Shown: positions 22,704-32,162 of the stretch, piece by piece
How the letters are laid out: every line of letters starts with the position of its first letter
Position numbering within the stretch: the first letter of the stretch is position 1
Assembly (NCBI RefSeq): GCF_950295315.1
Contig: NC_080168.1
Coordinates: 3,666,574 to 3,730,573 of the forward strand
Origin: Erinaceus europaeus
Taxonomy: Eukaryota > Chordata > Mammalia > Eulipotyphla > Erinaceidae
Direction of reading: 5' to 3'
Length of the DNA: 64,000 bases
The notes under the pieces: model-generated
The model's input: only the letters and a program-made list of their open reading frames with translations
Databases searched by the model: none
What the model was told of the DNA's origin: nothing
Position numbers and translations under genes: made by a program

Positions 22704-23260
22704 CTTCTTCTAGCGTTTGCCCTTCTTCCATAGCCAGTCCACAGCGTCAGGTTGAACCTGATGTCAAGTTTCGAGACCTCCTTTGAATCTGGAGAGGTGT
22801 CAGTCATTGACTATGTGGGTCATAGTCTGTCTGTAGCCGCAGGGGCAGTTCGGGTCGTCTCTGGCTCCCCAGCAATGGAACATAGCGGCGCACCGGCCAT
22901 GGCCTGTTCGATAGCGATTGAGGAGGGCCCAATCATAATGTGCTAGGTCAAAGCCGGGTTGACGCTTGCAGGGGTCTGTGATGAGGTGTTTGTTCTTTAC
23001 CTCAGCTGACTGCCAGCTCTGTTTCCAAGAGTCTGGAACTCTTCTCTGTTTCCAAGAGAAGTTCAGTGTTGGCGTAGGGGACCAGATTGGGTGACGAGAC
23101 GTCAAGCGTTGGACAGGGTGGGCGAAGATATCCGCGTATATTGGCAGGTCCGGTCGAGCGTAGATGTGGGAAATGAACTTAGATGATGCCGCATCCCGAC
23201 GAATATCTGGCGGGGTGATGTTGCTAAGAACTGGCAGCCATGGAACCGGGGTGGAACAGA
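22704..23260 (-). mobile_element. 5'-truncated non-LTR retrotransposon, RT C-terminal region
   Basis: 557-bp antisense LINE fragment flanked by a perfect 11-bp target duplication TGGAGGGAATT (22693-22703 and 23261-23271). On the minus strand one frame stays open from about 23245 to 22800, apart from its missing 5' part. It reads through a PPDIRRDAAS segment, then a W..LNRYRTGHG block and a Cys-rich block (CPCG..QTMTHIVND), the C-terminal knuckle region found downstream of the RT in many non-LTR retrotransposons of the jockey/RTE group. A stop at 22800 replaces the Cys that ends the block in the related copy at 59455. The 3' end is AGAAGAA-type, not poly(A), which separates it from L1. I cannot assign the clade without a search. 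Confidence 0.88.
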
Positions 23261-23373
23261 TGGAGGGAATTTATTTAGAGTGAGTCAGGTAAAGATCATT
23301 AACTATAACAATAGCAATATTTGTTTTTCTCTTTAACCAATTCAGAATAAGTATGCCCCCAGACCAAATTATT

Positions 23374-23530
23374 AAGAGGCTGGAGAGATGGCCTAATGGT
23401 TATGCAAAAGACTATTATGCCTGAGGCTCTGAGGTCCCAAATTCAAGAGTTAAGCAGTGTTCTCAGCTCTACCTCTGTATCCTTTTGATCTGTATCTCTC
23501 TTTAAATAAATAAATAAATAAATCTTTTTA
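23374..23530 (+). mobile_element. tRNA-derived SINE, family D
   Basis: Sense copy: GGCTGGAGAGATGGCCTAATGG head, CCTGAGGCTCTGAGGTCCC, tail AAATAAATAAATAAATAAATC. Confidence 0.8.
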
Positions 23531-23609
23531 AATGAAGAATGGATAGTGAACTAAGTAACACCAGTTGAAACTTGGAGCAGTGCTTCTGTAGGAGTCATTA
23601 GAAAAATAT

Positions 23610-23727
23610 CTTTTATTTTATTTTGTTTTACCAGAGCACTGATCAGCTCTGGCTTATGGTGGTACAGGGCATTGAACCTGGGACTTCAGGGCCACAGGCA
23701 TGAGAGTCTGTTTGCATAACCATTATG
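23610..23727 (-). mobile_element. Family-D SINE, left part, interrupted
   Basis: Antisense: ACCAGAGCACTGATCAGCTC, GGCATTGAACCTGGGACTTC. It is interrupted by the element at 23728-23879 and resumes at 23880-23907 (ACCATTATGCTATGCACCCC). Confidence 0.85.
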
Positions 23728-23879
23728 GGGTGCATTGGATCGACCTTCCCGTGGTGCAGCCGTACCCATTCATTGGGGAAACTGACGATCCTTCCTAGCC
23801 GACTGAATCCACATGGATCCCACTTTCAAAGCCATTTAACTGGCTACGGAAGAAGGGCAAACACTAGAAGAAGAAGAAG
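23728..23879 (+). mobile_element. 152-bp non-autonomous retroposon with LINE-type 3' tail
   Basis: Bounded by a perfect 10-bp target duplication AACCATTATG (23718-23727 and 23880-23889), which defines both ends exactly. The last about 34 bases (ACTGGCTACGGAAGAAGGGC then AAAC-CTAGAAGAAG) match the 3' ends of the LINE copies at 22704-23260 and 59455-59744. The first about 115 bp do not match those truncated copies and show no clear tRNA A/B boxes. Either it is a SINE that borrows the LINE tail, or an internally deleted LINE joining its 5' and 3' ends. There is no coding capacity. Confidence 0.88.
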
Positions 23880-23907
23880 AACCATTATGCTATGCACCCC
23901 CGCCCAG
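23880..23907 (-). mobile_element. Family-D SINE, right part
   Basis: Continuation of the interrupted antisense SINE, sharing the duplicated AACCATTATG target with 23718-23727. Confidence 0.8.
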
Positions 23908-23925
23908 AAAAATATATATTTTTAA

Positions 23926-24110
23926 GAGGCCAGGAGGTGGCGCACCTGGCTGAAAGCGCACATGTTACAATCGCCACAGACCCAGGTTCAAGCCCCTGGT
24001 CCCCACCTGCAGGGAGAAAGCTTCTTGAGTAGTGAAGCAGGGATGCAGAAGTCTCTCTGTCTCCTTCCCTCTCACTTTCTACTGTCTCTAGCTAACAAAT
24101 AACTAAAGTA
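23926..24110 (+). mobile_element. tRNA-derived SINE, family B
   Basis: Sense copy: GGCCAGGAGGTGGCGCACC head, GGTTCAAGCCCC B box, CT-rich body, ending AACTAAAG before a (TA)n tract (24112-24141) and poly(T). Confidence 0.88.
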
Positions 24111-24111
24111 A

Positions 24112-24150
<39 letters not shown>

Positions 24151-24155
24151 TTTTT
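24112..24155. repeat. (TA)n followed by poly(T)
   Basis: About 15 TA units then 13 T residues. Confidence 0.93.
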
Positions 24156-24769
24156 CCTCTGAGATAGTCAAGAAAAAAGGCGAGGGTGTAGGTAGGTGTT
24201 CAATTACCATTGCCCTGATGGGTAACAGCAGTAGAGATCCACGGTTGTAACTTGGTGAGGCTTAAGTTCACCTCCCTTCAGCAGTCTTGGTTGATAAAAC
24301 TCAGACTGGAGGAGGTGGTGTTTAAACAGGCAGACTGCCAGACTGGGACCAGCCGCTCCTGAGTAGGTTTGGACTGTTAGCCCCAGGAATCTCACCTTAA
24401 GTCCCTCTGTCCAGGAGCCTCACATGTTTGCACTCACCTGTGGCTTGGTGGGTTCCTGGAGTGATCCTAGTCTTGCTGTGTTCTCAGGTGATCCTCTTTG
24501 CTATTCCTAGTTGAGTCAGGAGAGCAAAGAGCAGCTGGGGCTGCTTCTTCAGCCATGTCTCCAGAAGGATCTTACCTGGATATTTCAATGAATTGTGCAG
24601 AACACATTCTATAAGATATTTATAAAATAGATAGGGATAAGAAAGCAGAGAAAGAGAGAGTGAAAGAGACCAGACCATAGCACCAAAGCTTACTTCAATA
24701 TGGTGGAGAAAGTACCATACCCGGGTCATGCATATAGAAAAACAGCACACTGGCTTTATAGGGGACACT
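24156..24769. other. Unique stretch, no gene recognised
   Basis: No gene or local repeat family recognised; short GA-rich patch near 24650. Confidence 0.5.
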
Positions 24770-25060
24770 TTTATTTATTTATTTCTGCCTCCAGGGTTAT
24801 TGCTGGGGCTTGGTGCTGGCACTGTGAATCCACTGCTCCTGGTGGCCATGTTTTTCCATTTTATTGGATAGTACAGAGAGAAATTGATGGAGGAGGAGGA
24901 GATAGAGAGGGAGAAAGAGAGAAACCTTCAGGCCTGCTTCACCACTTGTGAAGCGAACCTCCTGCAGGTGGGGAGCCAGGGGCTCAAACCAGGATCCTAA
25001 CGCTTGTCCTTTCACTTTGTGCCATGTGTGCTTAATCCACTGTGCCACTGCTTGCCCCCC
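24770..25060 (-). mobile_element. tRNA-derived SINE with 3' module
   Basis: Antisense. Module GCCTCCAGGGTTATTGCTGG..CTGCTCCTGGTGGCC, purine-rich segment, hairpin domain TGCTTCACCACTTGTGAAGC, head complement at the right. Confidence 0.9.
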
Positions 25061-25065
25061 TTGAT

Positions 25066-25067
<2 letters not shown>

Positions 25068-25107
<40 letters not shown>
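25068..25107. repeat. (GA)n microsatellite
   Basis: About 19 GA units with one GG interruption near the end. Confidence 0.95.
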
Positions 25108-25115
<8 letters not shown>

Positions 25116-25226
25116 GCCAGAGTACTGCTCAGCTCTGGCTTATCATGGTGCTGGGGACTGAACCTGGAACTTCAGAGCCCCATGATGTGAGTCTTTTGCA
25201 GAACCATTATGCTGTCTTCCCAGCCC
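25108..25226 (-). mobile_element. tRNA-derived SINE, family D
   Basis: Antisense: CCAGAGTACTGCTCAGCTC, GGGGACTGAACCTGGAACTTC, AGAACCATTATGCTGTC. Confidence 0.82.
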
Positions 25227-25337
25227 AAGGAACACTTTAAACTATCCCAAACCCTTTAATTTCCTTTGCTTCCAGATTTCCCGCTGATGGCCTGCCACCC
25301 TGCATTGAATACAAGAACGTTTGAAGTAGACAGCATT

Positions 25338-25490
25338 TGGGGGAATTTGGTGGTGGTGCACCTGGTTAAAAGCACACAGTGCTAGTGCAAGGACCCACGC
25401 CAGGATCCAGGTTCGAGACTCCCCACCGCCCCCATCCCCCACCTGCAGGGGGGACGCTTCACAAGTGGTGAAAAATGGCTGCCAGGAACA
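25338..25490 (+). mobile_element. tRNA-derived SINE, A/B mixed type, partial
   Basis: Sense copy with head TTGGTGGTGGTGCACCTGG, CCAGGTTCGAG B box and hairpin-domain start. It jumps from GGTGAAA directly to the module start (AATGGCTGCCAGGA), so the CT-rich part is deleted. Confidence 0.75.
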
Positions 25491-26636
25491 GCTCCTTTGC
25501 AGATGAAACAACAACCAAAGGGTATGAGAAACTCAAGTTCACCGGAGTTTGACTAGTCTATGTCCCTCACAGCCCCCTCCTTACCGTCTGACACTTGTCT
25601 ACAATATATTGCTGTATTCATTTTGCTGGTCTATCGCATACCTGTTCTGAAATGGCCAAAAGGCGTGGGCCCCACCATCTCAGAAAACAGAGGAATGTTT
25701 CCCTGAAAAATACACTGGGCAGGCCAAGCCTAAATGGCGGAGTCCTCTCACAAGAGGACAAAGAAGAACGTTTCCTCTGGGCATGCACACAGTCTATCTA
25801 AATGCATTCCCTCAAAGGGGCTGTGTAGACTAATGGGAGGGTGCCTTGCTCTGTTTTGGATACAGGCTGATTTAAGTGTGCTGGTATCCGGCTGCAAGCA
25901 CATCCCTACAATGAAATAAGCAAATGTTATTGCCTTCACTTAGAGAGTCTTGCCCAATTAGGTTGATTATAGTGATCACAGAGCTGTATCCTGAACGCAC
26001 AAGAAAGTAGTAATGTAGATTTGTTATATAATATTTATAGACTCTGCGGTAAAGCCTCAGACGAATTAAAATATACAATCTTGTATTACCTCCGATGAAG
26101 GGAATGTGATCCACATGTTTGCTAAGAGCAACAGGCAGAGCCAACAAATTCTCTGACATTGACATGGATAAGAGCTTCTTTGAGAAATTATAAACTCCTG
26201 CTGGAAACTGCAATTGGAAACAGCTTGTCTCTGTTACCTGGAAGGTGAAGCCCAAGTCACCATTTGGTCTTTGATTTTATAAAAATGGCTCCAGAAATGT
26301 CTTCTCCTGAGCAAATCGACTTAGGAGAGCACACACCATATGGAAATGACCTAGGTCACATCACATGCAGTCTGTTTGTTTTATCATCAGATCTAGAGCG
26401 TTAGCAGTGAGCTAATCTACTCGGATTTTTTTTTTTTTCTTTTTAGCCAGGATTAAACATGGTCTTTACAATGTTTCTAGGACTGTTAAGAAAGTGGCAA
26501 GCTCATTACAAATGAAGCACGGTTTTTACAGCAGCTGCTCAACTTTAGTCAGTGTCACCTATTCATAACATCACTCCGTGTTGATGAGAAAGTTGGTAGA
26601 AGGGCCATAGTGACTGGCTGAAGAACTTGACCTCTA
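25491..26636. other. Repeat-free stretch, possible conserved non-coding DNA
   Basis: 1.1 kb without any local SINE or L1 inside an otherwise saturated region. It contains the perfect 12-bp palindrome TGACCTAGGTCA (26347-26358), two everted AGGTCA half-sites. No coding frame of note; minus frame 25872-26255 has no motif. Confidence 0.4.
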
Positions 26637-26846
26637 GGGGCCGGTTGGTGGCACACCTGGTTGAGCCCACATGTTACAATGTGCAAGGAAGTGGGTTCGG
26701 TCCCCTGGTCTCCACTTGCAGAGGGATAGCTTTGCCTGGGGCGAAGCAGGGCTGCAGGTGTCTTTCTGTCTCTTCCCATTTCTATCACCTCCTCCCTCCT
26801 CAGTTGCTGGCTGTCTCTATCCCAAAAATAAATAAAGGTAATTTTT
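26637..26846 (+). mobile_element. tRNA-derived SINE, family B
   Basis: Sense copy: GGGGCCGGTTGGTGGCACACC head, GGGTTCGGTCCCC B box, tail CCCAAAAATAAATAAAGG. Confidence 0.88.
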
Positions 26847-26859
26847 AAAAAGCAGTGCT

Positions 26860-27155
26860 TGGGAGTCAGGCAGTAGTGCAACAGGTTAAGCGCAGGTGGC
26901 GCAAAGTACAAGGACCGGTGTAAGGATCCCGGTTTGAGCTCCCAGCTCCCCACCTACAGGGGAGTCGCTTCACAAGCAGTGAAGCAGGTCTGCAGGTGTC
27001 TCTCTTTCTCTCCCCCTCTCTGTCTTCCTCTCCTTTCTCCATTTCTCCCTATCCTATCCAACACAATGACATCAACAATAACTACAACAATAAAACAACA
27101 AGGGCAACAAAAGGGAAAATAAATAAATTTTAAAAAATCTTTATTAAAAAAAAAA
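26860..27155 (+). mobile_element. tRNA-derived SINE, family A, with target duplication
   Basis: Sense full-length copy with a long A-rich tail. The direct repeat AAAAAGCAGTGCT at 26847-26859 and 27156-27168 flanks it. The target lies in the A-rich tail of the preceding SINE. Confidence 0.93.
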
Positions 27156-27168
27156 AAAAAGCAGTGCT

Positions 27169-27602
27169 CTGGTCAAATTAAAAAAAAAGTGTCCTTTAAA
27201 AAGAAAAGAATTTAATCTCTTTGGGATCCATTTTTTTCATGTGAAATGACATATTTTTCAAGTTCTATTCACCTGTGATATCTGATTACTAACACAGGAA
27301 GAGGCTCAGGGGAAATGATTTTGGGAAAGGTTAGGGTATGAAGATATTAGACATGTCTGTGTGGGCTGAGGAGCAATCCCATGCTGACACTATCAATGGA
27401 GTTAGTCCAGATACGGGAATTCACAAGTGGAGAACCTTAACCAGTTGCCGGGGCCCCGAGACTAGATGCATCCCACAGTGGAGAGATTAACAACAGCCAG
27501 TCACCACAAAACGGATCAGAAGGGATCAGATGGGACAAAAGGCAAATTCTGAGCTGGGACGGTGGGTGTCAGGTGTGAGCCTTCCATGCCAAGCTTCCAG
27601 GA
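27169..27602. other. Unique stretch, no gene recognised
   Basis: Nothing recognised. Confidence 0.5.
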
Positions 27603-27606
27603 ATAT

Positions 27607-27641
<35 letters not shown>

Positions 27642-27914
27642 TTTCCTTTTGTTGCTCTTGTTGTTTTATTGTTGTAGTTATTATTGTTGTTATTGTTATT
27701 GATGTTATTGTTGTTGGATAGGACAGAGAGAAATGGAGAGAGGAGGGGAAGATAGAGAGGGGGAGAGAAAGACAGATACCTGCAGACCTGCTTCACCACC
27801 TGTGGAGTGACTCTCCTGCAGGTGGGGAGCCAGGGGCTCGAACCAGGATCATTACTCTGGTCCTTGCGCTTTGCGCCACCTGCGCTTAACCCGCTGCGCT
27901 ACTGCCCGAATCCC
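27603..27914 (-). mobile_element. tRNA-derived SINE, family A, with (TTTA)n tail
   Basis: Antisense full-length copy. (TTTA)n tail complement at about 27606-27643, hairpin domain, head complement CGCTGCGCTACTGCCCGAATCCC. Confidence 0.93.
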
Positions 27915-28065
27915 AGAAATATTGATTTTTAAAAGTATGTACTATATCTAAAAGGAACGAGGAAGATTAAAATTTTTTTAAGTAAAATATACATCAAGAG
28001 TAAATGTTAAGACACAAATAACAGGAGGCTATTCATCACACAGATAAAGATCAGAATACATTTCT

Positions 28066-28338
28066 GGGAGTCGGGCTGTAGCGCAGCGGGTTAAGCGCAG
28101 GTGGCGCAAAGCACAAAGACAGGCATAAGGATCCCGGTTCGAACCGCGGCTCCCCACCTGCAGGGGAGTCGCTTCACAGGTGGTGAAGCAGGTCTGCAGG
28201 TGTCTGTCTTTCTCTCCTCCTCTCTGTCTTCCCCTCCTCTCTCCATTTCTCTCTGTCCTATCCAACAACGACAACAACAATAATAACTACAACAATAAAA
28301 AAAAGGGCAACAAAAGGGAATAAATAAATTTAAAAAAA
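28066..28338 (+). mobile_element. tRNA-derived SINE, family A: reference copy in this window
   Basis: Sense copy with perfect 13-bp target duplication AGAATACATTTCT (28053-28065 and 28339-28351). Head GGGAGTCGGGCTGTAGCGCAG, B box GGTTCGAACCGC. In the body, CACCTGCAG (28155-28163) pairs with CTGCAGGTG (28194-28202) and GCTTCAC (28171-28177) pairs with GTGAAGC (28183-28189), leaving a 5-nt loop. CT-rich segment, AACAA-rich tail. Confidence 0.95.
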
Positions 28339-28429
28339 AGAATACATTTCTAAGGGGGGGGAGACACAGGGTAAGGGTTCTTAAAACTGCCATTGTCCAG
28401 ATGTCATTACATGCCCCCCCTTTTTTTTT

Positions 28430-28890
28430 AGTTTTTGTTTGTTTTCCTTTATTGGAGGGCTGAATGGTTTACAGCTGAAGTAAAATATAGTAGTTGGTAC
28501 ATGTGTAATTTTTTTTCAGTTTTCTTCATTTTTAAAAATTATCTTTATTTATTTATTTATTTATTTATTGGGTAGAAATAGCCAGAAATAGAGATGAAAG
28601 GGGGGCGGATAGAGAGGAAGAGAGACAGAAAGACACATGCAGTACTGCTTCACCACTCACAAAGCTTTTCCCCTGCTGCTGGGGATGGGGCTGGAACCTG
28701 GATCCTTGTACATGTAACATGTGCTCTCAACCAGGTGCATCACCCCCATCCCCACATTTCAGTTTTCCACATAATATTTTAAGCCCCCACCTAGGTTCGC
28801 CTCCACTAGCATGTTCCAGGACTTGAACATCCCCCACCCCTACCCCCACCCCAGAGTCCTTTACTTTGGTGTAATACTCCAAATCTAGAA
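28430..28890 (-). mobile_element. L1 3' UTR, antisense, split by a SINE
   Basis: CTTTATTGGAGGGCTGAATGG at the left and CACCCCAGAGTCCTTTACTTTGG at the right match the antisense L1 3' UTR at 4185-4360. The interruption is the SINE at about 28525-28751, flanked by the repeat TTTCAGTTTTC. Confidence 0.8.
28525..28751 (-). mobile_element. tRNA-derived SINE, family B, nested in L1
   Basis: Antisense; (TTTA)n tail complement, TATTGGGTAGAAATAGCCAG, hairpin domain TGCTTCACCACTCACAAAGC, head complement near CAACCAGGTGCATC. Confidence 0.85.
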
Positions 28891-28925
28891 GGTACGTTCC
28901 TTTGATGCCACAAGATATTGAGTTT

Positions 28926-29225
28926 TTCTTTCATATTTTTTATATTTATTTATTTATTTTCCCTTTTGTTGCCCTTGTTTTTTATTGTTGCTGTAGTTAT
29001 TGTTGCTGTTGCTGATGTCATCATTGTTGGGTAGGACAGAGAGAAATGAAGAGAAGAGGGGAAGACAAAGGGAGAGAGAAAGACAGACACCTGCGGACCT
29101 GCTTCACTGTCTGTGAAGCCACTCCCCTGCAGGTGGGGAGCTGGGGGCTGGAACCTGGATCCTTATGCTGGTCCTTGTGCTTTGCGCCATGTGCGCTTAA
29201 CCCGCTGCGCTACTGCCCGACTCCC
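28926..29225 (-). mobile_element. tRNA-derived SINE, family A, with target duplication
   Basis: Antisense full-length copy. Direct repeat AAGATATTGAGTTT (28912-28925) versus AAGATACTGAGTTT (29226-29239), one mismatch. Confidence 0.93.
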
Positions 29226-29239
29226 AAGATACTGAGTTT

Positions 29240-29659
29240 ATTCCAGTTATCTCATGAACAATCTTCAGACCCTCATGGCAGGAGTCAGACATCAGAGTTA
29301 TGGGTGATCACTTGTGGCAATACACCACTAGAAAAATCTCTGCTATATTCAGAATTCGCCCTAGGGTAGGATCCTTATAGCAATGGGACAGAACCAGCCT
29401 GAAGGACAAGCCTCGTGGTATATTAGCCAAAGGAATGCGTGTGCCTGGCAGACAAAAAGCATATCTTTTGCAAACATAGATGCAAAGGTAACAGTCCATA
29501 GGATTTCTGATTTCAAGTGTCAGAGAGTCTGGGATCAGTAAACGTCACCAACACCCTTTGGCTTCTGCCTTTGGTTTCTGAAGAAGCTAGAACACAGGGA
29601 GCAGCAGGGGGAACCTAGAGAATCATAGGATTCTAGAGCATTCTGATCAGTGTCAGAAT
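29240..29659. other. Unique stretch, no gene recognised
   Basis: Nothing recognised. Confidence 0.5.
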
Positions 29660-30130
29660 TCCTTTTTTTATTTAGTAATGATTGATGAGACCATAGAGAA
29701 GAGGGGTACAGTTTCACACCATTCCTACCACCAGAGCCCCACATCCCAACCCCCTTCCATTGGAAGCTTTCCTGTTCTTTATCCCTATGGAAGTATGGAC
29801 ACAGGAACATTATGGGGTGGCAGGTCTGGCTTCTGTAATTGCTTCTCCACCGGACATGGGCACTGAAAGGTTGATCTCTACTCCCAGTCTGTTTCTGTCT
29901 CTCCCTAGTGTGGTAAGGCTCTGGAAAGGTGAGGTACCAAGAGTGAGGTCATCTTCCTAGAGAAGTCAGGTTGGCTTCATGGTAGTATCTGTGACTTGAT
30001 GGCCAAAAAAAAAAAAAAAAAAAAAAAGCATTAAGATATAAAGCAGTCTAATCATCAAGAACCTGAAGTTAAGAATATTGCAGATGAGATTTGGAGGTCT
30101 CCATTTTGGAAAAAAAAAAAAAAAAAGCTA
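29660..30130 (-). mobile_element. L1-type retroposon 3' end, antisense
   Basis: Same family as 15437-15905 (-) and about 60900-61385 (+). Diagnostic shared pieces are CATTCCTACCACCAGAGCCC, TTGCTTCTCCACCGGACATGG and CTCCCTAGTGTGGTAAGGC. It is longer on the 5' side than the copy at 15437. A 23-bp poly(A) at 30005-30027 interrupts it. Confidence 0.7.
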
Positions 30131-30604
30131 GTAGGTCTATTTTAGCTATATTCCAAGGGGCCCATGGCTTTACTCGTTTTTGCCTGAGCTCAAGAGCTAA
30201 CATGCAGGTGGGTCAAAAAGTATTGCCTGGGGAGATGGTGTCAGAGTTGGAAATAAAACAAAAACAAAACAAACAAACAAAAAAAGGTGGCTCAGGGAAG
30301 AGAGTACCTCCCAAAAGTGTCAGACTTCTCACATTGATACCCACACACTTTGTTCAGTCATATCTTCATTCACTCAGTACTCTTCCCACCTGCTTGGCAT
30401 AAAAGATATAACCAAAATAATGTATAGCCTGTGTAATGGAAATGTTCGGCATCTAGCACACTGGTTCTAAGAATTTGAACTCACGTGGATTATTACCAAA
30501 GAGCCTGATCAATGATATGCAGGTGGAGATGTTCCCTGGAGGTTCTGACACGGTCAGGGAGATGAAATCCAAAAGGTTTTTATTTATTCCTTGGAACTTC
30601 TAGG
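30131..30604. other. Unique stretch, no gene recognised
   Basis: Nothing recognised; A-rich patches at about 30109-30126 and 30255-30285. Confidence 0.5.
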
Positions 30605-30890
30605 TATCTCTGCAGTTGGTGGTGTGAAGGTGTCATACTAGAGAGAAAATGAAAGACGACTACCAGATGGTTTCACTCATATATGGATTCTAGAGATGGG
30701 ATACACATGAACGTGAATTAAAAAAAAAAAAAAAAACAGAAGCAAGCAAATTGTTTCTAAGACTTTGTAAGAACTCTGGTGGTCATCTTTGGGAGTTGGA
30801 CACAGAACTTTGGTGGTGGGTACAGTGTGGTACTATACACTGTAATCTTACAATCTTCTCAACTACTATTAATAAAAGATTAAAATAATA
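30605..30890 (+). mobile_element. L1 3' end
   Basis: Sense: GACTACCAGATGGTTTCACTC, CTTTGTAAGAACTCTGGTGG, TGGTGGTGGGTACAGTGTGG and ACTATTAATAAAAGATT, matching L1 3' ends at 47020-47215 and 56100-56345. Confidence 0.8.
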
Positions 30891-31337
30891 AATGAAATAT
30901 CTTTTTAAAAATCATATCATACTGAAAAACTCTGACAGTGAGTTTTCATTGTTGAAATTCCAATGCTTCCCTGAGCCAGCAAGCCCTTGTCTTGAGGCCA
31001 GGTTTTCTCTCCCACCTTGCCTCCCTCCCTTTATTCTTTCAGTTCTGCGGCTTCCGTGCACATCCCTCAAGCAGCCCACAGATCAGGGCTGAGCACACCG
31101 TGGATTATGTAAGGAACAGAAGATAACAGAAGTGCTTGGCCACTCACCGAGGTGGGGTGGTTTACAGAATTCTTGTGAGATGTGTGCAGCTACATTTCCC
31201 TGACATATCACAGCACACAGATAAAGGGAGAACGGGCCGAAATCTGATGGTTTGAATGCTGCAGCTGTTCATTTTGGTGAATCACATCCCAGAATGTTTC
31301 ATAAAGCTTTCTAGACCTCAACAGATTTTTTTCCTTT
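30891..31337. other. Unique stretch, no gene recognised
   Basis: No local repeat families. The segment about 31140-31320 is of more balanced composition than its surroundings; no gene seen. Confidence 0.45.
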
Positions 31338-31431
31338 GACTGCCAGGATTATTATTTGCTCGGGCTCCATACTTGCATGAACCCACTGTTCCTTGTGACC
31401 ATTCTTTTCTTTCTTTTTTTTCTTTCTTTGT
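31338..31431 (-). mobile_element. SINE 3' module fragment, interrupted
   Basis: Antisense module (GACTGCCAGGATTATTATTTGC..CCACTGTTCC) followed by a T-rich stretch. It probably belongs to the older SINE whose remainder is at 31882-32081. Confidence 0.6.
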
Positions 31432-31436
31432 TCTTT

Positions 31437-31688
31437 TTAAATATTTATTTATTTATTTACTCCCTTTTGTTATCCTTGTAATTTTACTGTTGTAGTTATT
31501 ATTGTTGTTATTGATGCTGTCGTCATTGTTGGATAGGACAGAGAAATGGAGAGAGGAGGGGAGACACAGAGGGAGAGAGAAAGACAGACACCTGCAGACC
31601 TGCTTCACCGCCTGTGAAGCGACTCCCCTGCAGGTCCTTACAGTTTGTGCCACTTGTGTTTAACTAACTTCTCTACTGCTCAACTCCT
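31437..31688 (-). mobile_element. tRNA-derived SINE, family A, shortened
   Basis: Antisense; (TTTA)n, TTGTTGGATAGGACAGAG, hairpin domain. Part of the B-box/head region is deleted between CCCCTGCAGG and TCCTTACAG. Confidence 0.85.
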
Positions 31689-31689
31689 A

Positions 31690-31765
31690 ATTTCTTTCTT
31701 TCTTTTTCTTTCTTTCTTTCTTTTCTTTTCTTTTCTTTCTTTCTTTTTTTTTTTTTTTTTTTTTT
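31690..31765. repeat. (TTTC)n / poly(T) tract
   Basis: TTTC and TTTTC units followed by 23 T residues, between two antisense SINEs. Confidence 0.93.
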
Positions 31766-31881
31766 ACCAAGGCACTTCTCAGCTCTGGTTTATATGGTGG
31801 TGCAGGGGATTGAACATGGGACTTTGGAGCCTCAGGCATGAAAGACTGTTTGCATACCCATTACGCTATTTATCCTTTCCC
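31766..31881 (-). mobile_element. tRNA-derived SINE, family D
   Basis: Antisense: ACCAAGGCACTTCTCAGCTC, GGGGATTGAACATGGGAC, CATACCCATTACGCTATTTATCC. Confidence 0.82.
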
Positions 31882-32081
31882 TTTCCTTTTTTTATTGTTT
31901 TTATAGAGTTAGAGCTAAAGAGAGAAGGAGAGAAACAGGAAGAAGTAGAGACACCTTTAATCCTACTCCACTGCTTATGAAACTTCTACCCTGGAGGTGG
32001 TGGAGGGACAGAAATTTGAAACCCAGATGCTCACACACGTCATGTGTCTGCTCTACCAGCTGAACCACCACCTAATCCCTG
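31882..32081 (-). mobile_element. Old tRNA-derived SINE, A/B type
   Basis: Antisense, diverged: purine-rich segment, CTACTCCACTGCTTATGAAAC, head complement CTCTACCAGCTGAACCACCACC. Confidence 0.65.
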
Positions 32082-32162
32082 ACTTGAACAACCTTTTGTG
32101 AATATACAACCACCTCTATCATTTTGTTTCATCGTTTTAGATAGCAAAAAACAACTAACATT

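Noticed and set aside
22704..23260. Possibility that this is L1 or BovB
   Set aside because: The 3' tail is not poly(A) and the C-terminal blocks differ from the L1 ORF2 ends elsewhere in this window. I also do not see the C-terminal features I associate with BovB, though only a search would settle the clade.
28066..28155. Possible tRNA genes at SINE heads
   Set aside because: A and B boxes are present, but the sequence runs straight into the SINE body with no proper 3' acceptor end or terminator, and dozens of copies exist.
28029..28280. Recurrent minus-strand frame with DRTERNGERRGRQRGGEKDRHLQTCFT in many places
   Set aside because: It is the antisense translation of the family-A SINE body; its recurrence reflects copy number, not a gene family.
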